Of a DNA stretch of 64,000 bases, positions 38,101 through 48,755 are shown piece by piece. This DNA is from Gordionus sp. m RMFG-2023 (taxonomy: Eukaryota > Nematomorpha > Gordioida > Chordodea > Parachordodidae). The notes below the pieces were generated by a model. That model saw nothing but the letters and a program-made list of their open reading frames with translations. It was not told where the DNA came from and did no database searches. The stretch lies in contig NC_088779.1 of the NCBI RefSeq assembly GCF_954871325.1, forward strand, positions 1,195,121 through 1,259,120, in the 5' to 3' direction. Numbering within the stretch: the stretch's first letter is position 1; the number at the start of each line of letters is the position of its first letter. A program made the position numbers and the translations under genes.

Positions 38101-41100
38101 CCTAGAATTGATATTTAATTATATAAATTAATCAATTAAAAAATCATTACTATCATAAGTTTTTAAGACTAAATTCGTTGACATTTATTTATACCTAAAT
38201 ATCCGTACAACAAATTTTTTGGTCACAATCGGCTATAATATAATTAACTAATTCGAATCCCCAACAACAGATTCTCACGACAGACAAAGAAAAAAAACCC
38301 CTGATCATATATAATAACGTTAAAAAAATATGTATATTAACTTTACTCCAAAAATAAGATTAAACTGTCTATAAATGTCAATTAAAGCGTTCGATGTTCA
38401 TTCGCCGCTCCCATATCTTCATTTTTTTTCCCCCATTCGAAAAAAAATTTACAAAAATATAACGGCCAAAATAAAAGTAAAGCAACAAAATTTCGAAAAT
38501 AATCAAAATACAGAGGGTTTAAAAAATACATTTTTATCCCTCCTAGTCTGGGCGGACCGTAAGAATTCTCTGCAGATCTTTGCTAAATATAGGATTTAGA
38601 ATCAATCTTGTCTTTAAAACAATAACGTTAACAACAATTTTTTGATCTCATCATGAAAGATTTTCTATGCAAGAAAATTGCTATTTGAAGGTTCATTTCA
38701 AACTCTGATTTAAAAATGAGTATTATCGCTCGCGGGTTCTTGGCGCGATGAGCATAAAACGAATTTGATCGGACCAAAATAACCGGGTTTGTATCCGGTT
38801 TCTAAAATTTGAAAAAGCGGATCTTCGGCAGGATTTCGAGAGTGTGAAATTCTGGTTTCGGTTATTTTAAAACTTGGCCAAATCAATCAACCTTTATTAA
38901 ATCAATCAAAAAATAATAATTTTCTAATTTATACTATAAATAAACCTCCCAAGCAAACCTATTTACACGATATAATTATATAAATTACTATGAGCCCTGG
39001 AATTTAGAAACCAACAGGTTACCAGAAATTTCTAAATGATTTCTGTTTCCGGTTTCGGTTCCTATAAATTTTGATAAGAGAGTTTATGGTTCTGATTCCT
39101 TGATTTTTCCAAGTTCCGCCGGTTCCAATCTCTGCCATTTTGTTAGAATTTTTTCTTTAAAAGAAAAGAGATAATTAAATAAAATGTAACCAGAATAAAG
39201 ATTGGCGAATTCGCTCATCTGATTTACTAGCAAATGGACAGCTTTGGTTGTCAAATTTTGACTGACTTGTTCGGCTACTTTGATCTTTAAAAAAAATATA
39301 TATATGAATATTATATACATATACAATATGGCTCCTTAGAAAATCGTAAAAAGTGATTGATTGGCAACTTGTCCCATTTATATATGATTTCATTTAATTA
39401 ATTTCCTTTTTTTCGAATATTTTGCTTATTTAAGTTTTTCTTATTTTTTAAATTAGCTAGTAAAAAAATATCTTAATCGGGGGTGGGGGAGGAGGTGGTG
39501 GGGGGAAGGGGGGGGGGGGTGGGGGTGACTCCTCGCCTTATTTTGCGTTTTTTTTCTACAAAGTATAAGTTTTTTTTACTCTTTTCGGCATCTTTTAACA
39601 TAGACTTTAAAAAAATTCAAGTACATTTAGGCCACTGTCTTAGTCTGTTCAAGCAAAAAATCCAATATTTATGGAGATTCATGTGATGGATTCTAGGAAA
39701 AATAATCACCCCCCCCCCCCGGGAAAAATTTGAGAATTTTTTTTTCCCTCGGAGAATTATTTTCCGCGTAAGCTTACCCATGAGTAAGTGTTGTTAAACC
39801 GCTCGATTTGAGTTTATTATTCAAAAAAAAAATATGGTGAAAGTCCTGAAGATTTTGCTAGTAGATGGAACAAAGGGATTGGGCATCCTATGAGCGAAAT
39901 CTCGAGGCATGGGCAATATTGATTCCGGCTAAAATATTGGAGTTACCCGTTTTTTTTAAAAAAAATCGCCTCATCGCGAGCCGCTTAACAACGCTATTAA
40001 ACTAACACTATCTATCAGAGAACCTTGAGAGGTCAAATTTTAAGGCCAGTCAGTATAGTGTTGCTAAAATGGGTCAATTTTGTTTTTAAAAAGAGCACCA
40101 AATATTTAGGCCCAAAAAAAAATAACGTGAAAAGTCCTGAATTTTAGGCTCGTAGATGGAACAAAGGGTTTGGGACATCTATCGGCGAAATTTCGAGGCT
40201 TAGGCAATACTCGGTCAAATGTGGAGTTCCATATTTTATCCAGAGAAATATTATGCGAGCGTAAAAATTTTGCTCATAAATGGCACATAGGATTGAACAT
40301 CCATTGGCGAAATCTCGACGCTTAGGCAATGTTTTCCGGGCTAAAATGTTTGAGTTAACCGTTTTTATTAATCGACTCAAACCGACCCGTTTAACAACAC
40401 TACCCATGAGATAGGTATTACTATTATTTATAAAACGAAACGTGATGTCAATCAATTTTTTTTTATTTTTACTATAATATTTTCATCGATATCTTTTATT
40501 CTTATAACTTCTTTTTTTTAAAAAAAAAACTCTTTCGTTTTTGTAATTCCTTAAAGGGACCTCGTTTGTTAGCAAACGCGTATCGCTCAAACGTAGCGCG
40601 TCGCTGGAGATATTTTTTTCGAAAAAGCAACCAAAAAATAGATAAAATTTGAAAGAAAGAAATGAAAAATGAAAGAAAGATTAGAAAGAAATAAAGAATG
40701 AAAGAAAGAATGAAAGAAAGTAAGTAAGTAAATTTTACCGATTTTTTGCTTGCTTTTGGAAAATAATCAGGGATACGCGCTTACTATAAACGAGGCCTAA
40801 GTTAGTGTATTCTTATTTCTTCCTTCTTTTTATCCCTCTTGCTTCCATACCATTCCAGTAATTTTTTTCTGTGGTTCCCTTGCCTTAATTATATATATTT
40901 AATTTTTTTTGAAGAAAAACAAGAATACATTTTGTTTGCACATGTCGTGAAGTACGAAAGGCATTTGAGTGTTGTAAAAATAACCGTCCACCATATCGGG
41001 TATTTTCTCGCTGTACCAATCCTATTATTTAGAATTTTTTTTTAAAAAAAAATAAATAAATAAAATTACAATGTTTATAATTGAGTGATCACGTGACACA

Positions 41101-44100
41101 AAAATCTAAAAAAAATTTTTTTGAAATAGATCTACTTTAATGTTTTTTAAATTTAAATTTAAATGAAAGAGATAAATGCAAACCAATCCTATTTGGAATA
41201 AAATTACAATACTACGAAAGATGAAATGGTTGGCTAATCACGTGACACGAAGATCTGAATTCTTATTTTTTTGGAAATAGCAGATGAGAAGATACAAGTT
41301 AAATGGCGTTATTTAAATTCAATATCCCAGACGAATGATATGAATGAGGGAAACTAGAGTAAGATTGGCTACTTTCTCGCTGTACCAAACCTATTTAGAA
41401 ATAAAATTATAAAAGTTACAAAGAATGGCTGAGTGATCACGTGACACAAAGATTTGATTTTTTTTTGAAATAGCAGATGGATGAAGATAAGTTAAATGAT
41501 GTTATTTAATTTCCTTAAACGAATGATATGATATGATATGACGGAAACCAGAGTACGATAAATAAATTGAAAAATACATGTCCATCATAATCAAAAAAAG
41601 ACAGACGATATATATGAGATCTGGCAAAGATAAGCCCAGCCCCCGGGGTAATTTTTTTTTTAAAAAACTCGGATCAGCTGGTTCGAGATTTATGTTAAAA
41701 ATTTTGTCGAGAAAACAAGGTGCCGATCATTTTGTTTTTTTTATTTTGTTTGTGGAATGATCGGTTAACTCGATTGGATTGTGTTCAATGTAGAAACTAA
41801 ATAGAAAATAGGGCCAGGATAACAAATAATTTATTTTTTCTACGGATCGAGTAGGGTTTCTCGGTACAAAATAGACAAAAATTAGCTGGGGATAGAGACG
41901 GGTAAAGGTCTGCACGGGATGTCCGAAGCCCGACCCGACCCGAGGCTCGGGTTGGATTTGGACATTGGAAATTTTTTCCTCAGGCTCGACTTCTGGTCGG
42001 TCTGTAAGATGTGTCTGAACCGAGGTCCGCGAAAAAATATGTATTAAAAATAACAAATATCCTAAATAATTCAAAATATATCTAAAAAATTTCTTGAATT
42101 CGGGCTCGGGTCCGACTCGATCCGCAAAAATATCACGTTGCGGACCTCTAGAGACGCGGACCGTTTTTTTAAAAAATAATTTAGGGCTGGGTTGGGCCGG
42201 GCTCGAAAAATTTGGCTCGATAGATCATTAATATATCGTCAGCTGAGTATATCCAATTTTTTGTAAAATGTATTTTTTTTTTGATAAATGAATTCTTCGG
42301 GTATATTGTATTCTTACGTATATCCACAATAAAAATATTAAAATATAATTTAGAAGTGATCCTTTATTTGTTACTATTACATTGTGATAGATACCCTATC
42401 TAAAAATACAAGAAATATATATTATAATTCTCTCCTGAAACAATTTTTTTAAAAAACACATAGAGAACACTATAACACTCACCTCGACGCTTTATATTTA
42501 TTAACCTTAGGATTTAGTTTTAAAAAAAAAATGTCGGATTTCTGTTTCATTTCCTTTTCAAATTTTCTAAAATATACATTTTTTATAGAGCGTTTAACGC
42601 CGCGTTGCAAGAGCGAATAATGCCTTTCAAAATGGCCTCGCACAAATTGGTAAAATTATCGTTTGGCGTTAGCAACCATTTTTTAAAAAAAACGGAAATG
42701 GGTTTGCTTTTTTGTTACCATTTTTGTAATATTATACAAAATGTAATATATAAATAACTTACTTATAATCCTAAAAAAAGGAATATTTTAGAAATTAAAT
42801 AAAATAAAAAGGCAGACGATAATTATAATATCCAGAAGACAAATCCTATTTTTTTGGTTAGAACTTATTTAAAATTTTAAATCGAACGGATATTGATAAA
42901 AAAAAAAGATGTCAATTAAAACACAAGGGACGCGTTACGTTTTTTTTATTAACTTTTACGGGTAAAACGTAAACGCTCAATTTGTGGGCACTATCACGCC
43001 GGTACGCCTCGAAGCCAACCAATAATTTACCAAAACGAAAGAAAATAAATGTCAATCAAATTTAAAACCTTGGAATCGGATTTGACCGTATTGCGCATCC
43101 ACTCTTGAACGTTGTTTTGCATAGTTTGCAAATATCTGACACCCGCGGAAGGCATTAAAGATAATAAAATAGTATCATAAATTACGCGAAAATTATTTTA
43201 CGGGCCTAGTCGCGGCAAGTTGGATATAAAGTTATAACGGGCTGGGGCAAAATACTTCGGGGCTGATAAAAACCTTAGGTTCGGGCCTTATCGATCGTCG
43301 AGGTTAGGGCCGGATTTACAGCAAGGTCCGATCCGACGGAATTTAATTGCTGATCGATTGCGATCAATTTTTTTTCTTACTAATATAAATAATTCTCAGA
43401 TCTCGTAAACAGATTTTTTTTTTAAAAAATTGATCAGCTGTTAAATCGTGTTGGAATGGATCCCGCCATGTATCCAGCCCTAACGTTTACGAAGTCTAAA
43501 CCAGGACCGTAATTTTTTTTTTAAAATAAGATATTCAAAGCCGGAAACAGGAAACTAATTTTTTTTTTGACAGAAATTTTTATTTTTAAAAATATTAAAT
43601 TACTTTTCGATCAAATTATCTTTAACGGATTGTTCCAACAATGGCGGCAAATTTAAGTCGGCGATCTGAAGATCGGGATGTCCCAATAAGTCGCGTCCAC
43701 TTTTTTAGTTTTGATAAAAAAAACGATATATATAAATATATATTGATCGATTTCAAAAAACTGTTCTTTGCTTTCAAAATCATAATTTTTATCCCGATAA
43801 TTAACACCGATTCTGAGCAACTTCGAAGACGCTTCGGCTAAATTTATATTTTCCATTCGCTGGATTAAGGAAGGAATTACTAATGGAAAATTTATAATCT
43901 TAACCAATAATTTTATCGTAATTTTTTTTTAAATCTACCCAATAATTTTTGTAGCAAAATTTTTTTTTCCCCGTTATTTCGCAATCGCTATATTATCTCC
44001 GCTCGTTTTGTTAAATAACCGCTTTACCTTGAATTCCTAGTGCCGCGATGGCGATCGCGATACAGCTGATCGATTTTTTTTAAATATGTTTTTGAGATCC

Positions 44101-46182
44101 ATTTTTAATTTATTCAATTCATAATAATAAATCTAAGAAAATAATGATTTAAACAAAGGAAATTTGATCACATAAACAGATTTTTTAAAAAAAAACTGTC
44201 AGCTGTTAATCACAATCGTGCCACTAGGAATTAAAGGTTAGAAGAATGGGAAGAAGAAAAATAGTATTATTTACTCGTAATCTTTGATCCACGTCAGCAG
44301 GGTAATAATTTCGTTGCCTTCCAAGTTATCGTCCACCAATTCTTTAAGCTTTTGGATTTATAAAAATTATTTATATGGCGCCATTTCGATTTAAATAATT
44401 AATTAGTGGTTTTTAAACGATTCGATTTCAGCTGATTTATATTTCGTCTAGAAAAAAAATTAGGGCATAATCTTTTAAAATTTTTGGTTCACAGATGGCA
44501 CAAAGGTTGTGGGCATCTATTCAGCCAAATCTCGAGGGTGTGCAGGGAACATTTTTCCGGCTAAGATATAGAGTTTTAACCATTATCGGCTCAAATAAGT
44601 AGCTATTTAACAATACTATATAATTAATAATGATTGAAAGGTTCGATAATGTGATTGATTTACGCACTATTTTAATAGATGTCCAAACCTTTCTGCTATC
44701 TGTGAGTAAGTATCTTCCGGCTTGCATAATCTTTTTGGCTAAAATATTGGATTTGACCGTTTTTAAGAACAGAGCCGTGTAACGACACTAATTTATAGTA
44801 TTACTCCGCATAGTTTAAGGGTAGGGTTCGATAAAGGAAAAATATTTGACAAGCATTTGGCCCAAATATTCGAGGTAAAAAAAAATCTTTGAGGATTCTT
44901 GCTTTTTTAATTAGTATCGTTTTTTTTATTAAAGTAACGAAATGTATATTTTTTTTTCGATAGCCAGTTACTTTTTTTTAAAAAAAATAAAAAAAAATCT
45001 ACAATTCTTAACACTTACCCAAAAAAATTATTGTTAATTAAATAATATAATATAATGTCTCGTTTAAATTCATAAAGTTTGCTTGGTCTAACGGGGCATT
45101 AATTTAGGGGGGAAAACGCGCGTGTCATTTAAATAGTGTCGTTATAAACGGCTCAATTTTGAGCCGATTTTTAAAAACGGTAAAACTAAACATTTTAGCC
45201 AGGAAAATATTACGCGAGACTGAAGATTTTGGTGGTCATAGGTAGCGCAAAGGTTCATACATCATCTATTAGAGAAGCTTCTAAGTTTAGGAAATATTTT
45301 TTTTCCCCGGCTTAAAATATCGAGTTTGTCGGTTTTTTTTTAAAAATTGGCTCAAAAAATAACCCGTCTAACAACACTACATTTTAGACACCGATCTTGA
45401 AAATAGTTTCGAGTTAATGAAAGTCGTTATAAAAAAATTTATCAAGGCCCAATGAGAAACGATTATTAAATTTCGTGCTATTTATATATATTTTTTTTTA
45501 TTATGGCGCAAATGGAGATATGTTCCTCAATGCCTGTTCATTTTAATTTTTTTTAAGTCCATTTAAACCTTCCAATAATTAAATTTTTGTAAAATCGCTA
45601 AAAAAAATTATTTTGTACAATAAAAAAAAGAAGGATTATATTAAGAATTCGGAGTTATATTAAATCATTTATATAAGTAGCTTTCGATGCAATCGGTTGC
45701 TTTTGAAAGTATCAAGTTACTTTTAAAACGTAACTTGTCACTGGAACTACTAAACAACTAGTTATGCTCTTCTAGACAATGTAAAGAGTGCAACCTGTAA
45801 GTAGTTAATTTTTAAAGACTTAACAATACTAGATTTTTTAGACGTATAATCACAAAAAATTTACGCATAAAAGATTTTTTATAAAAATAAATAAATTAGA
45901 ATTTTAGGCAAAATTTAATAGGAAATCTTGCTTTCGGACCTTTTCCTTTTATGATTGACACTTTTCCTTTTTTTGAATGGGAAAACCTGTTATCGAAAAC
46001 CGATTTTCTATAGGAGGTCGAACCTGCCCCGTACAGTTACCCCAAGTTCGATGGGTTGTGATTTACATAAAAAAAGAAAGAAAGATTTAATAACTTACTC
46101 TGTAAGATAAGGCCTTGTGGTACAGATTAGTCATGACGTGGAATATGTTATAGGTGTCCGGGAAACATGGCGGCAAAATTTT
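31937..46182 (-). CDS. EXOC3: EXOC3 (Sec6), exocyst subunit, 3' part, 12 exons found
   Basis: Sec6 is a core subunit of the exocyst, which tethers secretory vesicles to the plasma membrane. Twelve minus-strand exons (46182-46099, 44348-44275, 43699-43604, 43135-43069, 39284-39191, 37253-37183, 37105-36948, 36179-36108, 35275-35123, 33591-33489, 32939-32655, 32179-31937) track human EXOC3 from LMVQCFPPHYEIF to near the C terminus. Examples are NLYHKALSYR, EGNEIITLLTWI, RGCSYLLEEVFLDLE, VIRATIDDY, SFEERKEACEKL and LIVIAEILKMKD. Splice phases agree at every junction except the one between 43069 and 39284, where an exon of about 30 residues (human ...TTLPAIVFQMFEQN) was not located. The N-terminal half lies upstream. 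The gene differs from human by an insertion and a Ser/Thr-rich tail near the C terminus. Confidence 0.93.
32655..32939 (-). CDS. EXOC3: EXOC3 exon, VIAEILKMKD, with insertion
   Basis: Starts PIKILSLTDPDLIKHYKTSS and reaches the conserved CLIVIAEILKMKDTTLLTLE, then LCQILSIRGDLSKPDIKN. The first 40 or so residues are longer than the equivalent human loop. Confidence 0.92.
33489..33591 (-). CDS. EXOC3: EXOC3 exon, FEERKEACEKL
   Basis: RYVFKSFEERKEACEKLSNE and AANLINFFNELRSK, against human KRISFRSPEERKEGAEKMVR. Donor gtttta, phase 0. Confidence 0.93.
34694..34871. mobile_element. TA-flanked MITE copy (EXOC3 intron)
   Basis: The left end GTATCGTTAAAAGGCTCG is slightly diverged. The right end is CCGTTCAAACAACAC then TA (34872-34873). 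The body contains AACTCAATATTTTAGCC and its inverted counterpart near the right end. Confidence 0.8.
35123..35275 (-). CDS. EXOC3: EXOC3 exon, ATIDDY
   Basis: LTDKNLDGVIRATIDDYAQD, YVHLKPRYF, then EAENRVVLEYLKGMIA. It matches human VTVEDYFNDFAKIKKPYKKR and RRVVVEYLRAVM. The donor gttatt in phase 2 splits a Lys codon. Confidence 0.94.
35418..35762. mobile_element. foldback MITE with ~100-base inverted ends
   Basis: TTACCGGAAATTGAAC near 35421 and ATTTTACCGGAAATGC near 35484 recur inverted as ATTTCCGGTAAAATCTGG near 35692 and TTTTCCGGAAA near 35750. Inside, GTTTGGAATACCTGCC (35509) is inverted as AGTATTCCAAAC (35669). A related copy lies at 49569-49745. It is noncoding; the plus-strand open frame across it is incidental. 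Confidence 0.75.
36108..36179 (-). CDS. EXOC3: EXOC3 exon, LLEEVFLDLE
   Basis: A 72-base exon reading CSYLLEEVFLDLETHFQNLM then TKDW. Human EXOC3 has CSGLLEEVFLDLEQHLNELMTKKW. This is the most conserved stretch of the gene in the window. Confidence 0.95.
36948..37105 (-). CDS. EXOC3: EXOC3 exon, AVIDNCQSF
   Basis: MAVIDNCQSFGDFMVKLRDD, then VVDPEEQDDMDKSILQ and KTLDKVADRG, against human IAIINNCQTFKESIVSLKRK. The donor gtgttt was chosen because it alone gives the conserved RGCS junction with the next exon. Confidence 0.92.
37183..37253 (-). CDS. EXOC3: EXOC3 exon, ALKEYHNKHI
   Basis: EALKEYHNKHIVDRKYPHYF then IHYT, against human DEAQLYKEEHLRNRQHPHCY. Separated from the next exon by a 77-base intron. 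Confidence 0.92.
39191..39284 (-). CDS. EXOC3: EXOC3 exon, IKVAEQVSQNL
   Basis: IKVAEQVSQNLTTKAVHLLV then NQMSEFANLYS, against human LQVAAQISEDLKTKVLVLCLQQMNSF... The donor gttaca in phase 1 joins to the next exon as a GAG codon. Confidence 0.92.
39788..39994. mobile_element. TA-flanked MITE copy (EXOC3 intron)
   Basis: GTGTTGTTAAACCGCTCG at the left, GAGCCGCTTAACAACGC then TA (39995-39996) at the right. Body words include gaagattttgctagtagatg and atctcgaggcat. Confidence 0.82.
40058..40400. mobile_element. TA-flanked MITE copy with duplicated body (EXOC3 intron)
   Basis: Left TA (40056-40057) then GTGTTGCTAAAATGGG; right GACCCGTTTAACAACAC then TA (40401-40402). At 343 bases it carries the internal module twice (about 40,120-40,210 and 40,240-40,340), either an internal duplication or one copy inside another. 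Confidence 0.82.
40630..40735. repeat. GAAA-type microsatellite
   Basis: Runs of gaaagaaa/gaatgaaag followed by taagtaagtaa. Purine-biased simple repeat. Confidence 0.85.
41000..41580. repeat. tandem repeat, 3 copies, each with TCACGTGA
   Basis: Units of about 150-200 bases share ctatttngaataaaattacaa, a TCACGTGACAC core (41089-41096, 41238-41245, 41437-41444) and gaaatagcagatg. The preceding stretch (40990-41030) has a diverged start of the same unit (tttctcgctgtaccaa). TCACGTGA is an E-box palindrome, which may be coincidental to the repeat. Confidence 0.75.
41906..42230. repeat. CCCGA-rich palindromic repeat (MITE-like)
   Basis: Opens AAAGGTCTGCACGGG, contains gcccgacccgacccgagg and gggctcgggtccgactcg, and closes ttgcggacctctagag, so the ends are inverted (AGGTCTGCA type). 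A further block ggttgggccgggctcg extends to 42230. It is the same vocabulary as 12180-13860. Confidence 0.65.
43069..43135 (-). CDS. EXOC3: EXOC3 exon, QNNVQEWMR
   Basis: Acceptor ggtgtcag. It encodes YLQTMQNNVQEWMRNTVKSD and SK, matching human MSTLTSNIIAWLRKALETDKK. It ends in phase 0 at gtttta. Confidence 0.92.
43604..43699 (-). CDS. EXOC3: EXOC3 exon, LNLPPLLEQ
   Basis: Acceptor ctaaaaaag. It encodes GRDLLGHPDLQIADLNLPPL and LEQSVKDNLIE, against human VELAPEVDVGTLEPLLSP. The phase-2 join on both sides is consistent. Two longer open frames here in other frames are shadows. Confidence 0.9.
44275..44348 (-). CDS. EXOC3: EXOC3 exon, GNEIITLLTW
   Basis: LKELVDDNLEGNEIITLLTW then IKDY. It matches human DLEANEIVSLLTWV. 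Donor gtaaat, phase 2. Confidence 0.93.
44450..44616. mobile_element. TA-flanked MITE copy (EXOC3 intron), left end eroded
   Basis: The right end TTTAACAATAC-TA and body words (cacaaaggttgtgggcatct, atctcgagggtg) identify the family. The left end is not clear. Confidence 0.65.
44640..44788. mobile_element. TA-flanked MITE copy (EXOC3 intron), inverted body
   Basis: Right end GAGCCGTGTAACGACAC then TA (44789-44790). The body reads in the opposite orientation to the neighbouring copy (gatgtccaaacctttctgct). Confidence 0.6.
45136..45377. mobile_element. TA-flanked MITE copy, near full length (EXOC3 intron)
   Basis: TA (45134-45135) then GTGTCGTTATAAACGGCTC; right AACCCGTCTAACAACAC then TA (45378-45379). 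It is 242 bases, with gactgaagattttg and a closing ttggctc. Confidence 0.87.
46099..46182 (-). CDS. EXOC3: EXOC3 exon, CFPDTYNIF
   Basis: 28 codons, acceptor ttaattttag and donor gtaagt. It reads KILPPCFPDTYNIFHVMTNL and YHKALSYR, against human QCFPPHYEIFKNLLNMYHQALSTR. No earlier EXOC3 exon was found between here and 49873. Confidence 0.92.
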
Positions 46183-48753
46183 CTAAAATTAAAAATTTTT
46201 TGGACGAATATAATATAAATATAATAAATATATATATATATATATATACTTAGTATAGTAGTTATAATGAAATATTCTATTTTCTCCATAGATTGTTACT
46301 TTAATCCATGGATGTTTAGAACCAGAAGTGGAACTTTAACATATAATATAATATATAATAATAATATATTCTTCATTACAATTTTTTTTTACGTTGATAA
46401 AATATAAAGGTTTAAACTCGTTCAATATAAAGTGTAATATCAAAATTCATAAAAGAATACTATAAAAAAAATAGCATAATATATAAAACTATGTTTAATT
46501 TAAGAGGTAAAAAATAAAACAATACAAATATAAAAAACTATATTTTTTAAAAAAAAACATAAGAAGAGGCAAAAAGAAGCTCTCATTAAGATCCGAGTAA
46601 ACTAAGATAGTTTTCTCGGAACCAGAGACCTTCATGGGCTGGAGCGGCCTGAAGGTCCATGGGGTGGTATGGACCTAATATTATATTTTCTACCTTACAT
46701 AATTTTATTACCTTTATTTTTATATTATTGTAATTATTAATAAATTTTTCATTTCATACTTAAAATTTATTAACCAGTTTATTATAGATTAATCATAGCG
46801 ATAATGTTCTATTCATATAAAATAGTATCACTATTCAAAATACTAAATTAATAATTTAATAATAAAATATTCATTTCATACTTAAAATTTATTAACTTGT
46901 TTATTATAGATTAATCATTGCGATAATGTTTTCACCATTTAAAATAATCATTTCATACAAAAATTATTAACTTGTTTATATAGATTGTGACAATGTTATC
47001 ATCAAATTGAAAAATTAATAATATTTCATTTCACACTTAAAAATTATTGATGATTTATTTTAGTATCTTCTATAAATATAAATAAATTAAAGTTTTTTAA
47101 GAATATATATAAAAAAAACTATCTTTCTTATATTAAAACTAAAATAAACTGTCGATATCCAAGCGAGGTTTTCAAAGTTCTAATGGCTAAAAACTTTCAA
47201 CTTGGTAGTTCTTATTATTTTAAAATACAAAGTCTTTATATTTTTTTTTACCTTTTCAAAACAAATGATTTTACAATATAACGTCTTTATTTTCTTGTTT
47301 CAAAGGAAATTTTTTTAAAAAAATATATATTTCAGGTTTATTTTATTTTTTTTTTCATAATAAATATTAAAAATATTTATAATAATGGTCACGATGAGAT
47401 CGCGAAACTTTAAAAAAAAATATTAAAAACAAAACTCCAAAAAAAATATTTCATGACTCACACAAAAAAAAAATAATATTAATTATGATTAATAAATAAA
47501 AATATATAAAAACCTTTGAACACAAAAAAAAGTTGTTTTACAAAGACGAAAAAGAAGGGGTGGGGGGTTCGTAAATAAAAATAAAAAGTAATCATCTATT
47601 ATTCTAACACATGTTCACATAAATAAAAAAATACTATGATGTTAAATATTTTAAAAGTTTTATTCCATATATTAATATCGAATTTTAATTATTCTCGAAA
47701 TTCTATTAAGGAAAATGATAAAAAAAAAATTGTTTTATTGTAAAAAAAAAAAATTGTAATATTTATTCGGGTCCGGTATCAATTAAATTGATAATAGAAA
47801 ACAAGTTATAAAAATTATTACTAGATACATTCAATAACTAAGTAATAAAAATTAATAATTATATTACATCTAATTTAATAAGAGATTGTTTAAATCTTTT
47901 AATATAATAATTTTAATATATAATTCAATAATATTCAATCCGCTAGTTGGCGTATTCTTATTTTTTAAATTAAAATAAACTTTATTTTATTTATTATCTA
48001 CATAAAAAAAATTCTGAAGCAAATTACGAGTCAAAATGCTAGATTTCTAATATGTATTTTTGCATAAAATTATTAACTTGTTTATTATAGATTCTCATTG
48101 TTATAATGTTCTCATCATTTAAAATAATATCATTATTAACAATACTAAATTAATAATAAAATATTCAATTCACGCTTAAAAATTATTGACTCGTTTATAG
48201 ATTAATTATTGCGACAATGTTCTCATCATTTAAAATAATATCATTCCATACTTAAAAATCATCGACTTGCTTATAGATCATTGAACAATGTGATAATGTT
48301 CTCCTCATCAAATTAAAAAATTAATAAAATGTTCATTTCATTCTTAAAAATTATTAAATGATATTATTTTAAATGGTGACAAATCTCACATATAATTAAA
48401 GAAAATATAAAACAATCTTTCGTTTTATACTATACCTAAAAAAGCTGTCGATATCCCTAGCAGGTATCAATTAAATTGATTAAAAAAACAAGTTATAAAA
48501 ATTATAATACTAGATATATTCAATAATTAAGCGATGTAAACTAATAATTACGCCTAACCTATTTAATTGATGGTTTAAATCCCTTAATATAACAATTTTA
48601 ATATATAATTTCTATGATATTCGATCCGCAAGATGGCGTATAACATTATTTACTCGCTTCATTTCACTTATTATTTATAAAAAAAAATCGATAGATTTAT
48701 AAAAATCTTAACTTTTGCGCCTAGAATCTGTCATTTTAAAAAGGGAGAGGGGA
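46183..48753. other. AT-rich region upstream of the last EXOC3 exon found
   Basis: No exon or gene recognised. Segments about 46750-47160 and 48055-48460 are related (ttattaacttgtttattatag, attgcgataatgtt, ctgtcgatatcc), as are 47765-47965 and 48465-48655 (ggtatcaattaaattgat, caagttataaaaattat, ttggcgta / gatggcgta), so the region holds an old duplication. A GC-richer patch at 46566-46672 has no readable identity. If EXOC3 continues upstream, this is intron. Confidence 0.55.
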
Positions 48754-48755
48754 TA

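Noticed and set aside
38375-38599. Plus-strand open frame between EXOC3 exons
   Set aside because: No homology, and exons 39284-39191 and 37253-37183 join directly in phase without it.
39483-39686. Gly/Val-rich open frame
   Set aside because: It begins in a G-run (39480-39530) and has no family or splice support.
42588-42690. GC-richer minus-strand open stretch (CEAILKGIIRSCNAALNAL) as the missing EXOC3 exon
   Set aside because: No acceptor and donor give the required phase 0 on both sides, and the resemblance to the human segment is weak.
43653-43907. 84-codon minus-strand frame over an EXOC3 exon
   Set aside because: The true exon (43699-43604) is in another frame and fits phase and homology at both ends.
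46566-46672. GC-richer patch as an upstream EXOC3 exon or RNA gene
   Set aside because: No frame resembles EXOC3 before LMVQCFPP, and no fold or promoter boxes are evident.
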